Source: Leptolinea sp964446955 (lineage in GTDB: Bacteria > Chloroflexota > Anaerolineae > Anaerolineales > Anaerolineaceae). From it: a stretch of DNA of 64,000 bases. How positions within the stretch are numbered: the stretch's first letter is position 1; each line of letters begins with the position of its first letter. The DNA lies in assembly GCA_964446955.1 (NCBI GenBank), contig CAYUQJ010000001.1, positions 992,001 through 1,056,000 of the forward strand, read 5' to 3'. A model generated the notes under the pieces. The model had not been told where the DNA came from. It did not search any database and saw nothing but the letters and a program-made list of their open reading frames with translations. Shown piece by piece: positions 1 to 9,121 of the stretch. The position numbers and the translations under genes are program-made.

Positions 1-465
1 CCAGTAATTGACGATGTCCGAATCGATCTCTCACACTTCAAGAACGCCCGAAGCTCTATTGATCGTAATGTGGCGCAGATCACCATCCGTGGAAAAGGAT
101 ATATCCTTCGCGCGGAAGAACGATCGGATGACATCTTTACAGCGCTTGATGCCACGCTCGATAAAATGCAACGGCAGATAGAACGATACAAAGGCAAACG
201 TGAACGCGGACGGGGAGACGGTACTCCCGCTTCTGCTGTGGCTCCCGTCGATTTGCCCTTTGAAGAGAAAATGGCCGAACCAGTGGTTGTTCGTAGAAAA
301 GAATTCACACTGGTACCAATGGATGAATCTGAAGCTATCGAACAAATGGCGTTGCTAGGGCACGAAAACTTCTTCATTTTTTACAACGCCAATACCAGTC
401 AAATCAATGTTCTTTACCGCCGCCGAGATGGTAGTTTTGGTCTGATTGAACCAAAAATAGGATAA
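1..465 (+). CDS. hpf: Ribosome hibernation promoting factor, long form (5' end outside window)
   Basis: The reading frame is open at the left edge and runs to a TAA at 465, so about 154 C-terminal residues are visible. The first part reads as the end of the RaiA/HPF fold (VRIDLSHFKNA, then ITIRGKGYILRAEE and a long helix). A charged, Pro/Ala-rich linker follows, then a compact C-terminal domain (VVRRKEFTLVPMDESEAIEQ, ending in YRRRDGSFGLIEP) typical of the dimerisation domain of long HPF. These proteins bind the small subunit and pair ribosomes into inactive 100S dimers in slow growth. A strong hairpin terminator follows. The GTG at 70 is internal and is not the start. Confidence 0.9.
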   Translation, partial: PVIDDVRIDLSHFKNARSSIDRNVAQITIRGKGYILRAEERSDDIFTALDATLDKMQRQIERYKGKRERGRGDGTPASAVAPVDLPFEEKMAEPVVVRRKEFTLVPMDESEAIEQMALLGHENFFIFYNANTSQINVLYRRRDGSFGLIEPKIG

Positions 466-488
466 AAACTGTCACATTCATGACAAAA

Positions 489-515
489 ACGGGAAAAGGG
501 AAGTCCTTTTCCCGT
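489..515. terminator. Bidirectional intrinsic terminator
   Basis: An 11-bp perfect stem (489-499 with 505-515, loop of 5) has A-rich sequence on its left and T-rich sequence on its right. It lies between the convergent hpf and MFS genes and can serve both strands. Confidence 0.8.
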
Positions 516-518
516 TTC

Positions 519-1964
519 TTATTCATCGATAGCTATTGTTTGAGAAATAGCTGTTGGCTTTTTCTCAAAAATCCAGTTAACAACACTCATAATGGTGCCA
601 AGGATCAACATACCCCCCAGTATTAGAAAGACAATTTTCATACCTTCCACCTGGATGGTACTTTCAGCGGCTGTCGCACCTTCGACAAGGAATCCTGTTT
701 TCCTAAAAACCAAATACGTCCACAAAGCACTGATCAGAGCAATTCCACTCGTCTGCCCCAGTGTGCGCGTTATAGCCAAAAGACCAGAAACAACACCTAA
801 TCGGTTTGATGCGGCGTTGCTTAAAATGGCCGAATTATTTGGGCTCTGAAATAAACCCATACCAATTCCAATTGGAAGATAAAGGATGACAAACTCCAGC
901 CAGGTTGTCTGTGTGGAAAAACGGGACAAATTCATATACCCGAATGATAAAATGGACAATCCTAAAACAGTCAACAGACGAAATCCGTATTTGTCAGACA
1001 ACCAGCCAGCCAGAGGACCGCTTATGCCCAGTGTAATAGGGAAGATCGCCATTAGAATACCGGCGTACTCAGGATCGTATCCAAGCACATTTTGAAGATA
1101 AAAAGGGATTAGGAATATCGTCCCAGAGCTAGCAATAAATGTAAGAAAACCCGTTATCAAGTTGACACGAAAAAGTCCATTTCGAAATAATGAAAGGTCA
1201 ATGACCGGCTGTTTCACCTTGTTTTCAAATTTAATAAACAAAATAAGCAAAACCGCGAATAAAACCAGAAGGCCTGAAGTTTGAAAAGACAAGAATCCAA
1301 AATTCTGTGAAAACGTTAAACCAAATAATAGCGAAATCAAAGACAAAAACAAAAGGATCGCACCTATAAAGTCGAATGTTTCACCATGTCTCGTGTTATC
1401 CATTGGAAGCGATTGATACGCAATCACAACCGCGATAATCCCCATCGGAATATTCACAAAAAATATCCAATGCCAACCCCAATGGGAAAGGATTACTCCA
1501 CCTAAAGTTGGACCCAGGATGATTCCCATTGAAACAGCCAACCCATTAAACCCGAGAGCCTGTCCGCGCTGTTCCGGTGGAAAACTTGCCGCCAGAAGTG
1601 CCGGACCTAATGCCATCAGGAATGCTCCCCCGATTGCCTGTACAACTCTGAAAAGGATGAGATATTCCACGCGAGCCGAGATCCCACAAAGGAATGATCC
1701 GATCATAAAAATCATAAAACCACTGATATATAGTTTTTTCTTGCCAACCATATCAGCCAGTCGGCCAATGCCTAATAGAAGCACAGTAATTGTCAGTAGA
1801 TAAGAAAGCACAACCCATTGAACTGCCGCGAAACTGGCATTAAGCTCTTTTTCAAATGTCGGTAATGATATGTTGACAATACTACTATCTATCGTGGCAA
1901 GAAAAACCCCAAACGCTACAGATATCAACACCTGCCACTTTTTTGAGTAGTCATAATTCATCAT
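519..1964 (-). CDS. MFS multidrug exporter, DHA2 (EmrB/QacA) type
   Basis: A 481-residue polytopic membrane protein, the usual length for 14-helix drug:H+ antiporters. Helix 1 carries the DHA2 signature around LATIDSSIVNISLP. Loop 2-3 has GRLADMVGKKK, the MFS motif A. Helix 5 has the antiporter motif C (GIILGPTLGG). The family exports lipophilic cations, drugs or toxic metabolites using the proton gradient; the substrate cannot be read from sequence. No regulator gene is adjacent. The gene is convergent with hpf and divergent from the YdcF gene, with 42 bp between the two starts. Confidence 0.88.
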   Translation of the reverse strand: MMNYDYSKKWQVLISVAFGVFLATIDSSIVNISLPTFEKELNASFAAVQWVVLSYLLTITVLLLGIGRLADMVGKKKLYISGFMIFMIGSFLCGISARVEYLILFRVVQAIGGAFLMALGPALLAASFPPEQRGQALGFNGLAVSMGIILGPTLGGVILSHWGWHWIFFVNIPMGIIAVVIAYQSLPMDNTRHGETFDFIGAILLFLSLISLLFGLTFSQNFGFLSFQTSGLLVLFAVLLILFIKFENKVKQPVIDLSLFRNGLFRVNLITGFLTFIASSGTIFLIPFYLQNVLGYDPEYAGILMAIFPITLGISGPLAGWLSDKYGFRLLTVLGLSILSFGYMNLSRFSTQTTWLEFVILYLPIGIGMGLFQSPNNSAILSNAASNRLGVVSGLLAITRTLGQTSGIALISALWTYLVFRKTGFLVEGATAAESTIQVEGMKIVFLILGGMLILGTIMSVVNWIFEKKPTAISQTIAIDE

Positions 1965-2006
1965 AAGGAATAAGTTTCTTCCAAACTATAATTTTGAGAT
2001 TATAAC

Positions 2007-2837
2007 ATGTGGGAAATTTCTTCGATTACAATCAATTCCATGTTCATATTTCTCTCAAAATTCTTACCGTTGTTTGTGTATCCTGTTGGTCTTTCGGCTT
2101 TATTGATCTTGTCAGGTCTCTTACTAATGAAAAAGCAGAAGATCTCCAGAATTGCCTTTCTTCTGGCCTTTCTGGTGATTTTTATTAGTGGCAACCGGTG
2201 GTTCTCTTACACACTGGCGCGTTCATTGGAATGGCAATACATACCAGATAAAACCCCCGAGATATCAGCAGACGCGATCGTTGTACTTGGTGGAGGTACA
2301 GAATCCGCCCTATCACCCCGTTCATCCGTGGAAGTAAACAGTGCCGGCGACCGCCTGATACACGCGGCAGATCTGTTTAAGAATGGCGCAGCTCCTCTGC
2401 TTGTCCTTAGCGGGGGAAAAATTGAGTGGATGGAATCGATCGAAGACTCACCTGCGGCTGATATGCGCGAGATACTGCTGAAAATGGGAATACCTGACGA
2501 TGCACTTTTGCTTCAGCCAAAATCGCGGAATACACATGAGGATGCAGTTTTTTCTGTAGAATTGCTAAAAGACAAAGGATGCAAAAAAATAATCCTCGTA
2601 ACATCAGCCATGCATATGCCACGATCAATTGCCCTTTTCAAAAAACAAGGGATGGAAGTAATCGCTGCTCCTACTGATTACACAATAACAGAAGATGGTT
2701 GGGCACGAACATTCTCACCAAATCTGGAAACATTCCTAACCAATTTGCTTCCGAATTCCAGCGCGATAGGTCTTACCACAAGCGTTCTTAAAGAATACAT
2801 GGGATATACGGTTTATTATTTCAGAGGCTGGTTGTAA
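2007..2837 (+). CDS. YdcF/ElyC/SanA family (DUF218) membrane protein
   Basis: Two N-terminal hydrophobic helices (about residues 15-65) are followed by a DUF218 domain with the family core: ADAIVVLGGG near residue 90, LLVLSGG, then SRNTHEDA and VTSAMHMPRS. Members are linked to envelope maintenance (ElyC, SanA), but the reaction is not settled. ATG 2007 has no clear SD; ATG 2040 is an alternative that would shorten the protein by 11 residues. The 237 bp downstream hold no ORF or hairpin that I can support. Confidence 0.82.
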   Translation: MWEISSITINSMFIFLSKFLPLFVYPVGLSALLILSGLLLMKKQKISRIAFLLAFLVIFISGNRWFSYTLARSLEWQYIPDKTPEISADAIVVLGGGTESALSPRSSVEVNSAGDRLIHAADLFKNGAAPLLVLSGGKIEWMESIEDSPAADMREILLKMGIPDDALLLQPKSRNTHEDAVFSVELLKDKGCKKIILVTSAMHMPRSIALFKKQGMEVIAAPTDYTITEDGWARTFSPNLETFLTNLLPNSSAIGLTTSVLKEYMGYTVYYFRGWL

Positions 2838-3074
2838 TTTTTCTTCCAGTGGGACAACAATCTACCGATAAATTTCGGGTTTTCTGAAACTTCTTAGAGT
2901 TTTCTAATCAGCATAGTTCTTTCATAAATCTTGTAAATACCGGGGTTTCGGTTTATGATAACAGAAGGATATATGAACTCGCATCAGCGGGTATTTATAC
3001 ATGTATCCTGGCAATCACTTGCACCGTGAATCCATTTGATATCGTAACAGACAAAATAGGACGGTAGCGAGAAT

Positions 3075-3713
3075 ATGAATGTGATGGTTGATATTCTAAA
3101 GACATTTTGGCAAAACCTCCAATTTGGTGTAGTTTCAGACCAGATTGGGTCGTGGAGTTACCTGATAATTGCGTTGCTGGTAGCTGTTGAAGGGCCTATT
3201 GTTACCCTATTAGGCGCTGCTGCTTCGGCGTCTGGTCATCTTAAGACAGGACTGGTGTTGGCTGCTGCAGCAGGTGGAAATTTAACGGCAGATATTGTCT
3301 GGTATAGACTTGGTTATGCCGGTAAACTCGAATGGCTGCAACCATATCAACGCTGGTTGGGGATTAAGCCAAGACAAATGTCGAAACTTATTGAGGGGAT
3401 GCACCAGCATGCCTCAAAGATTTTGTTTTTCGCAAAATTATCTTCCGGACTAATGATCCCGTCTCTGTTAGCAGCAGGCATTGCCAAAGTTCCCTTAAAG
3501 AAGTGGCTGCCGATTCTATTTTTGGGAGAGATGCTCTGGACGGGTGCTCTGGTCATTATCGGATACCACGCGACCATAATGCTTTCAACTATATCAAAAG
3601 GAATTGAATACATTCTTCTTGCTTCAACACTAATTTTCCTCTTTGTCATGGTATATTTCATCCGTCGGACGCTGCGCAACAGTGCAGAACTTGGCGAAGA
3701 CGTAGAAGAATAA
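3075..3713 (+). CDS. DedA family membrane protein
   Basis: A 212-residue integral membrane protein with the DedA/VTT pattern: an acidic-Gly motif in an early re-entrant helix (VEGPIVTLLGAAASASG, about residues 38-54), a second glycine-rich segment, then a Phe-x-Lys/Gly-rich helix (ILFFAKLSSGLMIPSLLAAG) and a closing hydrophobic pair. DedA proteins are lipid scramblase or flippase-like proteins needed for membrane homeostasis. It lies 33 bp upstream of a glycosyltransferase gene, so the two may be co-transcribed. The tail is acidic (ELGEDVEE). Confidence 0.78.
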   Translation: MNVMVDILKTFWQNLQFGVVSDQIGSWSYLIIALLVAVEGPIVTLLGAAASASGHLKTGLVLAAAAGGNLTADIVWYRLGYAGKLEWLQPYQRWLGIKPRQMSKLIEGMHQHASKILFFAKLSSGLMIPSLLAAGIAKVPLKKWLPILFLGEMLWTGALVIIGYHATIMLSTISKGIEYILLASTLIFLFVMVYFIRRTLRNSAELGEDVEE

Positions 3714-3746
3714 CTTCATTGTAAATCATCATCTTAGGACGGCTCT

Positions 3747-5000
3747 ATGCGGATCCTGATCACAGGCTGCACATATTATCCATCTCGAAATGGTCAGTCA
3801 ATTTTCACAATCAATTTAGCCGAAGGTCTCGCCGCACAGGGGAACCATGTGCTGGCTGTTATACCGTCATTGGACGGCAAGGAAACATTTTTTGAGCGTA
3901 ACGGTGTTATGGTTCAAAAAGTCCGCGCGGTAGATCTCAGTTGGATCCACCCAGAGACAGCCATGACATTCTTCCCCGGATCGCAGGTTCGGGAAATACT
4001 GGATAGATTTCATCCAGACATAATTCACATCCACGATCACTACCCAATCAGTAACACGTTCGTCCGGGAAGCCCGGCGACGTGGGATACGGGTAGTTGGC
4101 ACCAACCACTTTGTCCCAGACAATCTTGCTCCGTATGTTCCCGGCTCTGATCATTTTAAAAACATTTTGAGCAAGATCATGTGGAGATGGATGCTCTTCA
4201 CATTCAATCAACTTGATTTTGCCACTGCCCCATCCCGCACCGCCGCAGAAATTCTACGTGAACAGAAGATCAGATTACCGGTTTATCCAATCTCCTGCGG
4301 TGTCGACACCAAACGATTCAAGCCTGACAACACCCTTGACAGGGCATTCTGGCGACGGAAATATAACCTTGATCCAGAAAAACCTGTTTTTCTTTTTGTT
4401 GGTCGGATTGATAGTGAAAAGAAAATTGATGTTCTTCTAAAAGCGCTCAAAATCAGAAACAAGAATGATATCCAACTGGCCATAGCCGGTGGCGGTTCCA
4501 ACAAGAAACATCTGGAACAACTAGCAAAAACCTTTCATCTGGAACAACAAGTACGCTTTCTTGGTTTTGTCCCCAATGAGGATCTACCACTGCTAATAAA
4601 TGCGGTTGACGTCTTTACAATGCCCAGCGAAGCTGAGTTGCTTTCTATTGCATCTCTGGAAGCCATGGCTTGCGCGAAACCCTTGTTGCTGGCCAATGCG
4701 CGCGCGTTGCCCGAATTGGTTCACGAGGGTTTAAATGGATTTCTGTTCCAGGCAGGTAACCCAAAAGACGCGGCAAAAAAGATGGATCTTTTGATTGAGC
4801 AGTCCAGCTTTTGGGAAAGTATGGGCAAAGAAAGTCTCCACCTGGTTCAATCTCACACGTTGGAAAATACGATTGAAGCATACAGTATGCTTTATTACGC
4901 GCTGGTGGCTGGAAGGAAACTACCAAATCCACAGACGGAATGGCCATCAGTTCGCCCTGGTGCAACCGCGCTCAAAAAATCGCCTTCTGTAAACCTCTAA
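3747..5000 (+). CDS. Glycosyltransferase family 4 (GT-B fold)
   Basis: 417 residues. The N-terminal Rossmann domain starts MRILITGCTYYPSRNGQS and includes DIIHIHDHYP. The C-terminal GT4 domain has FLFVGRIDSEKKIDVLLKAL and the E-x7-E nucleotide-sugar motif in EAELLSIASLEAMA, with a conserved GLNGFLF strand. The arrangement resembles diacylglycerol or phosphatidylinositol glycosyltransferases, but the acceptor cannot be assigned. ATG 3747 has an SD-like AGGA about 9 nt upstream. A strong terminator follows. Confidence 0.85.
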   Translation: MRILITGCTYYPSRNGQSIFTINLAEGLAAQGNHVLAVIPSLDGKETFFERNGVMVQKVRAVDLSWIHPETAMTFFPGSQVREILDRFHPDIIHIHDHYPISNTFVREARRRGIRVVGTNHFVPDNLAPYVPGSDHFKNILSKIMWRWMLFTFNQLDFATAPSRTAAEILREQKIRLPVYPISCGVDTKRFKPDNTLDRAFWRRKYNLDPEKPVFLFVGRIDSEKKIDVLLKALKIRNKNDIQLAIAGGGSNKKHLEQLAKTFHLEQQVRFLGFVPNEDLPLLINAVDVFTMPSEAELLSIASLEAMACAKPLLLANARALPELVHEGLNGFLFQAGNPKDAAKKMDLLIEQSSFWESMGKESLHLVQSHTLENTIEAYSMLYYALVAGRKLPNPQTEWPSVRPGATALKKSPSVNL

Positions 5001-5012
5001 TCAGAGCAAACG

Positions 5013-5053
5013 AAAAAGAGCCTCGGTATTTGAAACCGCGGCTCTTTTAGTTT
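5013..5053. terminator. Bidirectional intrinsic terminator
   Basis: A long stem pairs AAAGAGCC with GGCTCTTT (inner arms CGGT/ACCG) with A-rich and T-rich flanks, between the convergent GT4 and GT-C-like genes. Confidence 0.75.
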
Positions 5054-5061
5054 AACCAATA

Positions 5062-6756
5062 CTATTTTTTTGATGGCAGGTAACGGAAAAGGCTCGCGCC
5101 TTCTACAGTTCCGATCAACTCCACCCGGTCAGAAAACATACGGCGATAAGGATCACTTTCTGTCACCATATAGATATTGCCATAGACATAATCCAGCCCG
5201 ATACTGTCAAAATATTCTGTGGTTTTGCCGCGTCGCATCCGTTGGAAATATTCCGGGCTATTGATCAAACCATCCAGATTTATGATCGTTCGGTCGTTGA
5301 TAAAGTATGCGACGATACCCCCACCCGTGGTACCTATTGTTGAGCCGGGTTCGGTATAGGTCTCAAGTGCATGTGCGCCGCCCAGATATGCTTCAGCAAA
5401 TTCAGGAGCCACATCATACGGTGCCAGATTGTTAATGTATGAAATATATGGAATGATAAGAAGAAGGCCGACCAATCCCCCAATGGCTTGATATACACGG
5501 ATGTTGTCTACTTTTGATTTCACCCATGCAACCACACAATCCAATAATAATCCACCGGAAAGCACAATCATTACCATCTCGCTGACCCAGTACCAGTAAA
5601 GCGATTCCACATAGGTCGTTGATTTGTAACTGGTGATTTGCATCAAACAACCTATAAAGAAGGGAACCAAATAAAAACGGTCAACAAGTTTTATGAAGCG
5701 TTTCCAATGGAACGCGATAAAAATCATTGAAATTGCAGAAAGGATAATGCTGCTGATCAAAACCAGTATCCGGTGAGTAGTCTTCTGGTCACCAGAAAAC
5801 TTAAAAAGACCTTCCAGTAGATTGGCAATATCGTGCGGTGTTTGTGTCGCGAGTGCAAACGGGCCAATATTTATTTGAGGGGTTATCAAATGGGTCAGGA
5901 AGACTTTGTAATTGTCGACCGGAAACCCATAGACAGTATTGGGAAGCGTTCCCCACCATCGCTTGATCTGGCCGCTGACGGGCATTTCTGTCCCAAAATA
6001 CAGCTTATTGAATCCCAGATAAGCTCCAACAGTAATTCCAACAGGAAGGCCTAACAATAGTGCGATCTTCAAACGGCGCTTCCATGTTTGCCACTGTGTC
6101 TCACCTGGAGCACGAAGTGAATTGAAATGTTTGAACAATGCCCACAGAAGTACGGCAAGTACAACAAAACCGTTGTCGATCCTGCTCAGGAAAGTAAATA
6201 TGGCTGTAATTCCCAGATTCAGGAAATCGCCTTCCCGCAAGGATCCTTGTTCACGTTTTAAGTCAAGTTGTGATGCCATGTAAATTAACAACGTAACCGT
6301 AAGAGCATTGACTGTTGATTCCATACCGAGCGTTACCGTAATGGTGTGTACCCGTATGGAAAATGCCCAGAACAATGCAGCAACAACTCCGGCAAACGCA
6401 GCTTTGTTCTGTTGGAATAACCGCCAGATCAATAATACGGTGATGGCATTCATTATCCCCGCGAGAACCACAACAATGCGCAATGGTAGGATCAGATCAA
6501 CATTGGCCAGCAAAAAAATGGGAACACAGATCATCATCCACAAAGGATGAAAACCGTTTGTCCGGCTTATTCCATCAAATGATATGTCATTCCCCAGACC
6601 GATATTCTGCGCTGTCTTAAAATAATAAAATGCGTCGTCGGTCGTAAACCAATTCATCAGACTGTTGGCTGGAGCCAGTGAAATATAGATATGCGCGATC
6701 AATATCACGGCAACCAGAATGATTTCAAACGGGGATCTCAAGATCTTCGAACGCAA
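5062..6756 (-). CDS. GT-C-type polytopic membrane glycosyltransferase (predicted)
   Basis: The frame stays open to 7143, but that overlaps the divergent DUF692 gene. The best start is TTG at 6756, preceded by GGAGGG (6761-6766) at 4-5 nt, giving 564 residues. The N-terminus is one transmembrane helix followed by an acidic periplasmic loop (FTTDDAFYYFKTAQNIG, then TNGFHPLWM), the DD pattern of GT-C lipid-linked sugar transferases. About ten more hydrophobic helices follow, then a soluble C-terminal domain of about 130 residues. The family uses polyprenyl-phosphate sugars outside the membrane; donor and acceptor are unknown here. Confidence 0.7.
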   Translation of the reverse strand: MRSKILRSPFEIILVAVILIAHIYISLAPANSLMNWFTTDDAFYYFKTAQNIGLGNDISFDGISRTNGFHPLWMMICVPIFLLANVDLILPLRIVVVLAGIMNAITVLLIWRLFQQNKAAFAGVVAALFWAFSIRVHTITVTLGMESTVNALTVTLLIYMASQLDLKREQGSLREGDFLNLGITAIFTFLSRIDNGFVVLAVLLWALFKHFNSLRAPGETQWQTWKRRLKIALLLGLPVGITVGAYLGFNKLYFGTEMPVSGQIKRWWGTLPNTVYGFPVDNYKVFLTHLITPQINIGPFALATQTPHDIANLLEGLFKFSGDQKTTHRILVLISSIILSAISMIFIAFHWKRFIKLVDRFYLVPFFIGCLMQITSYKSTTYVESLYWYWVSEMVMIVLSGGLLLDCVVAWVKSKVDNIRVYQAIGGLVGLLLIIPYISYINNLAPYDVAPEFAEAYLGGAHALETYTEPGSTIGTTGGGIVAYFINDRTIINLDGLINSPEYFQRMRRGKTTEYFDSIGLDYVYGNIYMVTESDPYRRMFSDRVELIGTVEGASLFRYLPSKK

Positions 6757-6870
6757 AGAACCCTCCAAATATTCAGCATGCAAACCGGGGCGGAAAGCCC
6801 CGGCGAAACATCCGCTATTGTACCAGATGCGCTCCCCATAAAGCTGATTGGGTGATAGAATCCCATCGCA

Positions 6871-7683
6871 ATGAAACTGGCAGTAAATTACTCTCCGCAA
6901 GCTGCAGATCTCTTCAAATCCGGCCAGATAGAATTTGATCTGTTCAAAACCCCTAATTGGAAAGATATGGTGGCAGATGCCAGCAAGTATCTTCCAGTCT
7001 ATGTGCATTTTGATATTCGCACCGGTGATGGCGAGCTTGAAAACATCAACTGGCAGGAAATAGACGAATTCCTTGCCCTGACAAGTACCTCTATGGTAAA
7101 TCTGCATGTTATCGCGCCCGCCTGTCTTGACCCATGCAGCCAAACACAGGTGGACAGAGTACTGGATGGCATTCTTAGGGATGTTGAATTCGTTTGTAGT
7201 CGGTATGGGTCAGACCGGGTGATCACGGAAAATGTTCCATATACAACAAAAGGCAAAGAATATCTACAACCAGTGACTTTGCCGGCCTTCTTTCAACGTC
7301 TGGTAACAGAAACGGGTTGTGGAATGTTGCTGGATTTGGCTCACGCGGCAATAACTGCCATGACTTTAAAAACTGATCCTGGCACATTTTTCTCTGAATT
7401 TCCAGTAAAGCGGCTCAGGGAAATTCATGTCACAGGGTTGGGAATGCATAACGGTGAGATTCACGATCACATGAAAATGCAGGACCGTGATTGGACTCTA
7501 TTTGAGTCTGCCATTGACCACATTCGCTTTGGTGAATGGCGGTCTCCAGAGATCGTCGCATTTGAATATGGTGGAACCGGATCCCCGTTCGTCTGGCGTA
7601 GCGAATCAAGTGTACTTCTGGAACAGGTTCCCCGATTAAATCAACTGGTTCACAATGGCAACGGGAAAAACACATCCGGATAA
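6871..7683 (+). CDS. DUF692-like TIM-barrel metalloenzyme
   Basis: 270 residues with the DUF692/xylose-isomerase-like pattern: YLPVYVHFDI, VNLHVIAPACLD, ITENVPY (metal-ligand Glu), LLDLAHA (Asp and His), REIHVTG, IHDH and VAFEYGG near the end. DUF692 proteins such as MbnB are di- or tri-iron oxygenases that modify cysteines of peptide precursors. No DUF2063 partner or small precursor gene is visible next to it, so the role is open. It overlaps the downstream methyltransferase gene by 29 bp, which suggests translational coupling. No good SD is seen at the start. Confidence 0.68.
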   Translation: MKLAVNYSPQAADLFKSGQIEFDLFKTPNWKDMVADASKYLPVYVHFDIRTGDGELENINWQEIDEFLALTSTSMVNLHVIAPACLDPCSQTQVDRVLDGILRDVEFVCSRYGSDRVITENVPYTTKGKEYLQPVTLPAFFQRLVTETGCGMLLDLAHAAITAMTLKTDPGTFFSEFPVKRLREIHVTGLGMHNGEIHDHMKMQDRDWTLFESAIDHIRFGEWRSPEIVAFEYGGTGSPFVWRSESSVLLEQVPRLNQLVHNGNGKNTSG

Positions 7684-8374
7684 CGATCCCATAGACGGAG
7701 AAGGTTCTTCAAACAATCAATACTGGTTTTACCAGTGTGCTTCTCCCGAATGCAATTTTCGATTTCCCGCTCCAGATACAATCAGAGGGGACTGTCCGGT
7801 TTGTCATTCAAAATTAGAAAAACGTGAAAGATCCACAGCCACCGGAATCACACCTGAATATCAACCATCTTCCGAAGCGCTGCCTGTTTCCGTTTTGATG
7901 GACAATTTGCGGTCGGCTTACAATGTCGGTTCGATCCTTCGCACGGCAGATGGAGCCGGTTTTTCCCATGCCTACCTATGCGGTATCACTCCCACCCCGG
8001 CTCACCCCCGACTGGCTAAAACCGCCCTTAATGCAGAATTGCATACATCATGGTCATATCATCGGAATGGGGTTGAACTTATTCAAGAAATTAGGAGACA
8101 GGGTAGCAGAATTATCAGCCTTGAAATCACAAAAAATGCCGAAGACTTGTTCCAAACGGACTTCGAAATCCGGAAAGAGATTGTGCTAGTGGTAGGAAAT
8201 GAAATCTGTGGTATTGATCCATCGATTCTTGACCTATCTGACCAAATTTTATACCTGCCAATGGCCGGTATTAAAAAATCATTGAACGTATCCGTCTCCT
8301 TTGGTATCGCGGCTTATTTTTTGTTACATCAACATCCGGTAAAATCAAGACCACCATCAAAAAAAACAGGATAA
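7655..8374 (+). CDS. SpoU/TrmH-family RNA 2'-O-methyltransferase with N-terminal zinc ribbon
   Basis: 239 residues. Residues about 27-55 form a zinc ribbon with two Cys pairs (CASPEC, then CPVC). The SPOUT domain shows all three motifs: NLRSAYNVGSILRTADG (motif 1), VVGNEICGID (motif 2) and LPMAGIKKSLNVSVSFGIA (motif 3), which build the trefoil knot that binds S-adenosylmethionine. It methylates a ribose in tRNA or rRNA; the target is not clear. The zinc ribbon replaces the L30e-like substrate-binding domain found in many relatives. Confidence 0.85.
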   Translation: MATGKTHPDNDPIDGEGSSNNQYWFYQCASPECNFRFPAPDTIRGDCPVCHSKLEKRERSTATGITPEYQPSSEALPVSVLMDNLRSAYNVGSILRTADGAGFSHAYLCGITPTPAHPRLAKTALNAELHTSWSYHRNGVELIQEIRRQGSRIISLEITKNAEDLFQTDFEIRKEIVLVVGNEICGIDPSILDLSDQILYLPMAGIKKSLNVSVSFGIAAYFLLHQHPVKSRPPSKKTG

Positions 8375-8377
8375 ATT

Positions 8378-9022
8378 ATGCGCTCTTATGCACACTGGAC
8401 ACCCGCCTATATCTTCCATCGATTGGCTGACTGGCTTTACAGGAGAATCCACCCTGGAGATCCCTGGCTAACACCGGATGCGATTCGGTACCTATCCACA
8501 AACCTTGGATCCAAATTCGCTGGCCTGGAATACGGTTCAGGGCGTAGTACAACTTGGTTCGCCCAACGAGTTGGCAGCCTGATCAGTATGGAACACAACC
8601 GGGAGTGGTACGAGCGTGTCAAATCAGAAATCTCACGTCTGGGTTTATCGAATACATCGTACTATCAGAAACCCAAGCCCGATACCAATTTACCCCTGAC
8701 AGAAGCGTTGGTATCCGATTACGTAACGGTTGTATCAAACCTGAAGGAAGAGAGCCTGGACTTCGCCTTGATCGATGGTGTCTCACGACCAGCGTGTGCC
8801 ATACATGCCATCCCTCTTTTGAAAAAAGGGGGGCTGTTGATTATCGATGACGCCAATCATTACCTTCCCAGCTCATCAAAGGCCCCAAATTCACGCTCAA
8901 TAAAAGAGGGCGCACTAAATGCGGAATGGCAGAAAGTGGAAGATATGATTTCCGGTTGGAAGTCTTTCTGGTTTGGAAATGGTATTAAGGAAACTGCGGT
9001 TTTTATAAAACCATCAGAATAA
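8378..9022 (+). CDS. Class I SAM-dependent methyltransferase
   Basis: 214 residues, starting 3 bp after the SpoU gene. The Rossmann fold shows motif I as GLEYGSGRSTTWFA, an acidic end to strand 2 (LISMEHNREW), a motif with FALIDGVSRPA, and KKGGLLIIDDANHY. The DG and DD residues resemble FkbM/macrocin-O-methyltransferase-like enzymes acting on small hydroxyl groups. The substrate is unknown. It probably forms an operon with the DUF692 and SpoU genes. Confidence 0.75.
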   Translation: MRSYAHWTPAYIFHRLADWLYRRIHPGDPWLTPDAIRYLSTNLGSKFAGLEYGSGRSTTWFAQRVGSLISMEHNREWYERVKSEISRLGLSNTSYYQKPKPDTNLPLTEALVSDYVTVVSNLKEESLDFALIDGVSRPACAIHAIPLLKKGGLLIIDDANHYLPSSSKAPNSRSIKEGALNAEWQKVEDMISGWKSFWFGNGIKETAVFIKPSE

Positions 9023-9121
9023 TTCCCTTTAGTTCTTTGCTTAAAACCAGATTCCATTTCCTGGTATAAAATACCTGTACTACACCATGCCTTTATGTAA
9101 CGAAAATTGGAGTTTCACGGT

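Noticed and set aside
6757..7143. N-terminal extension of the GT-C-like gene
   Set aside because: It overlaps the divergent DUF692 gene, has no coding-like composition, and TTG 6756 has a strong SD.
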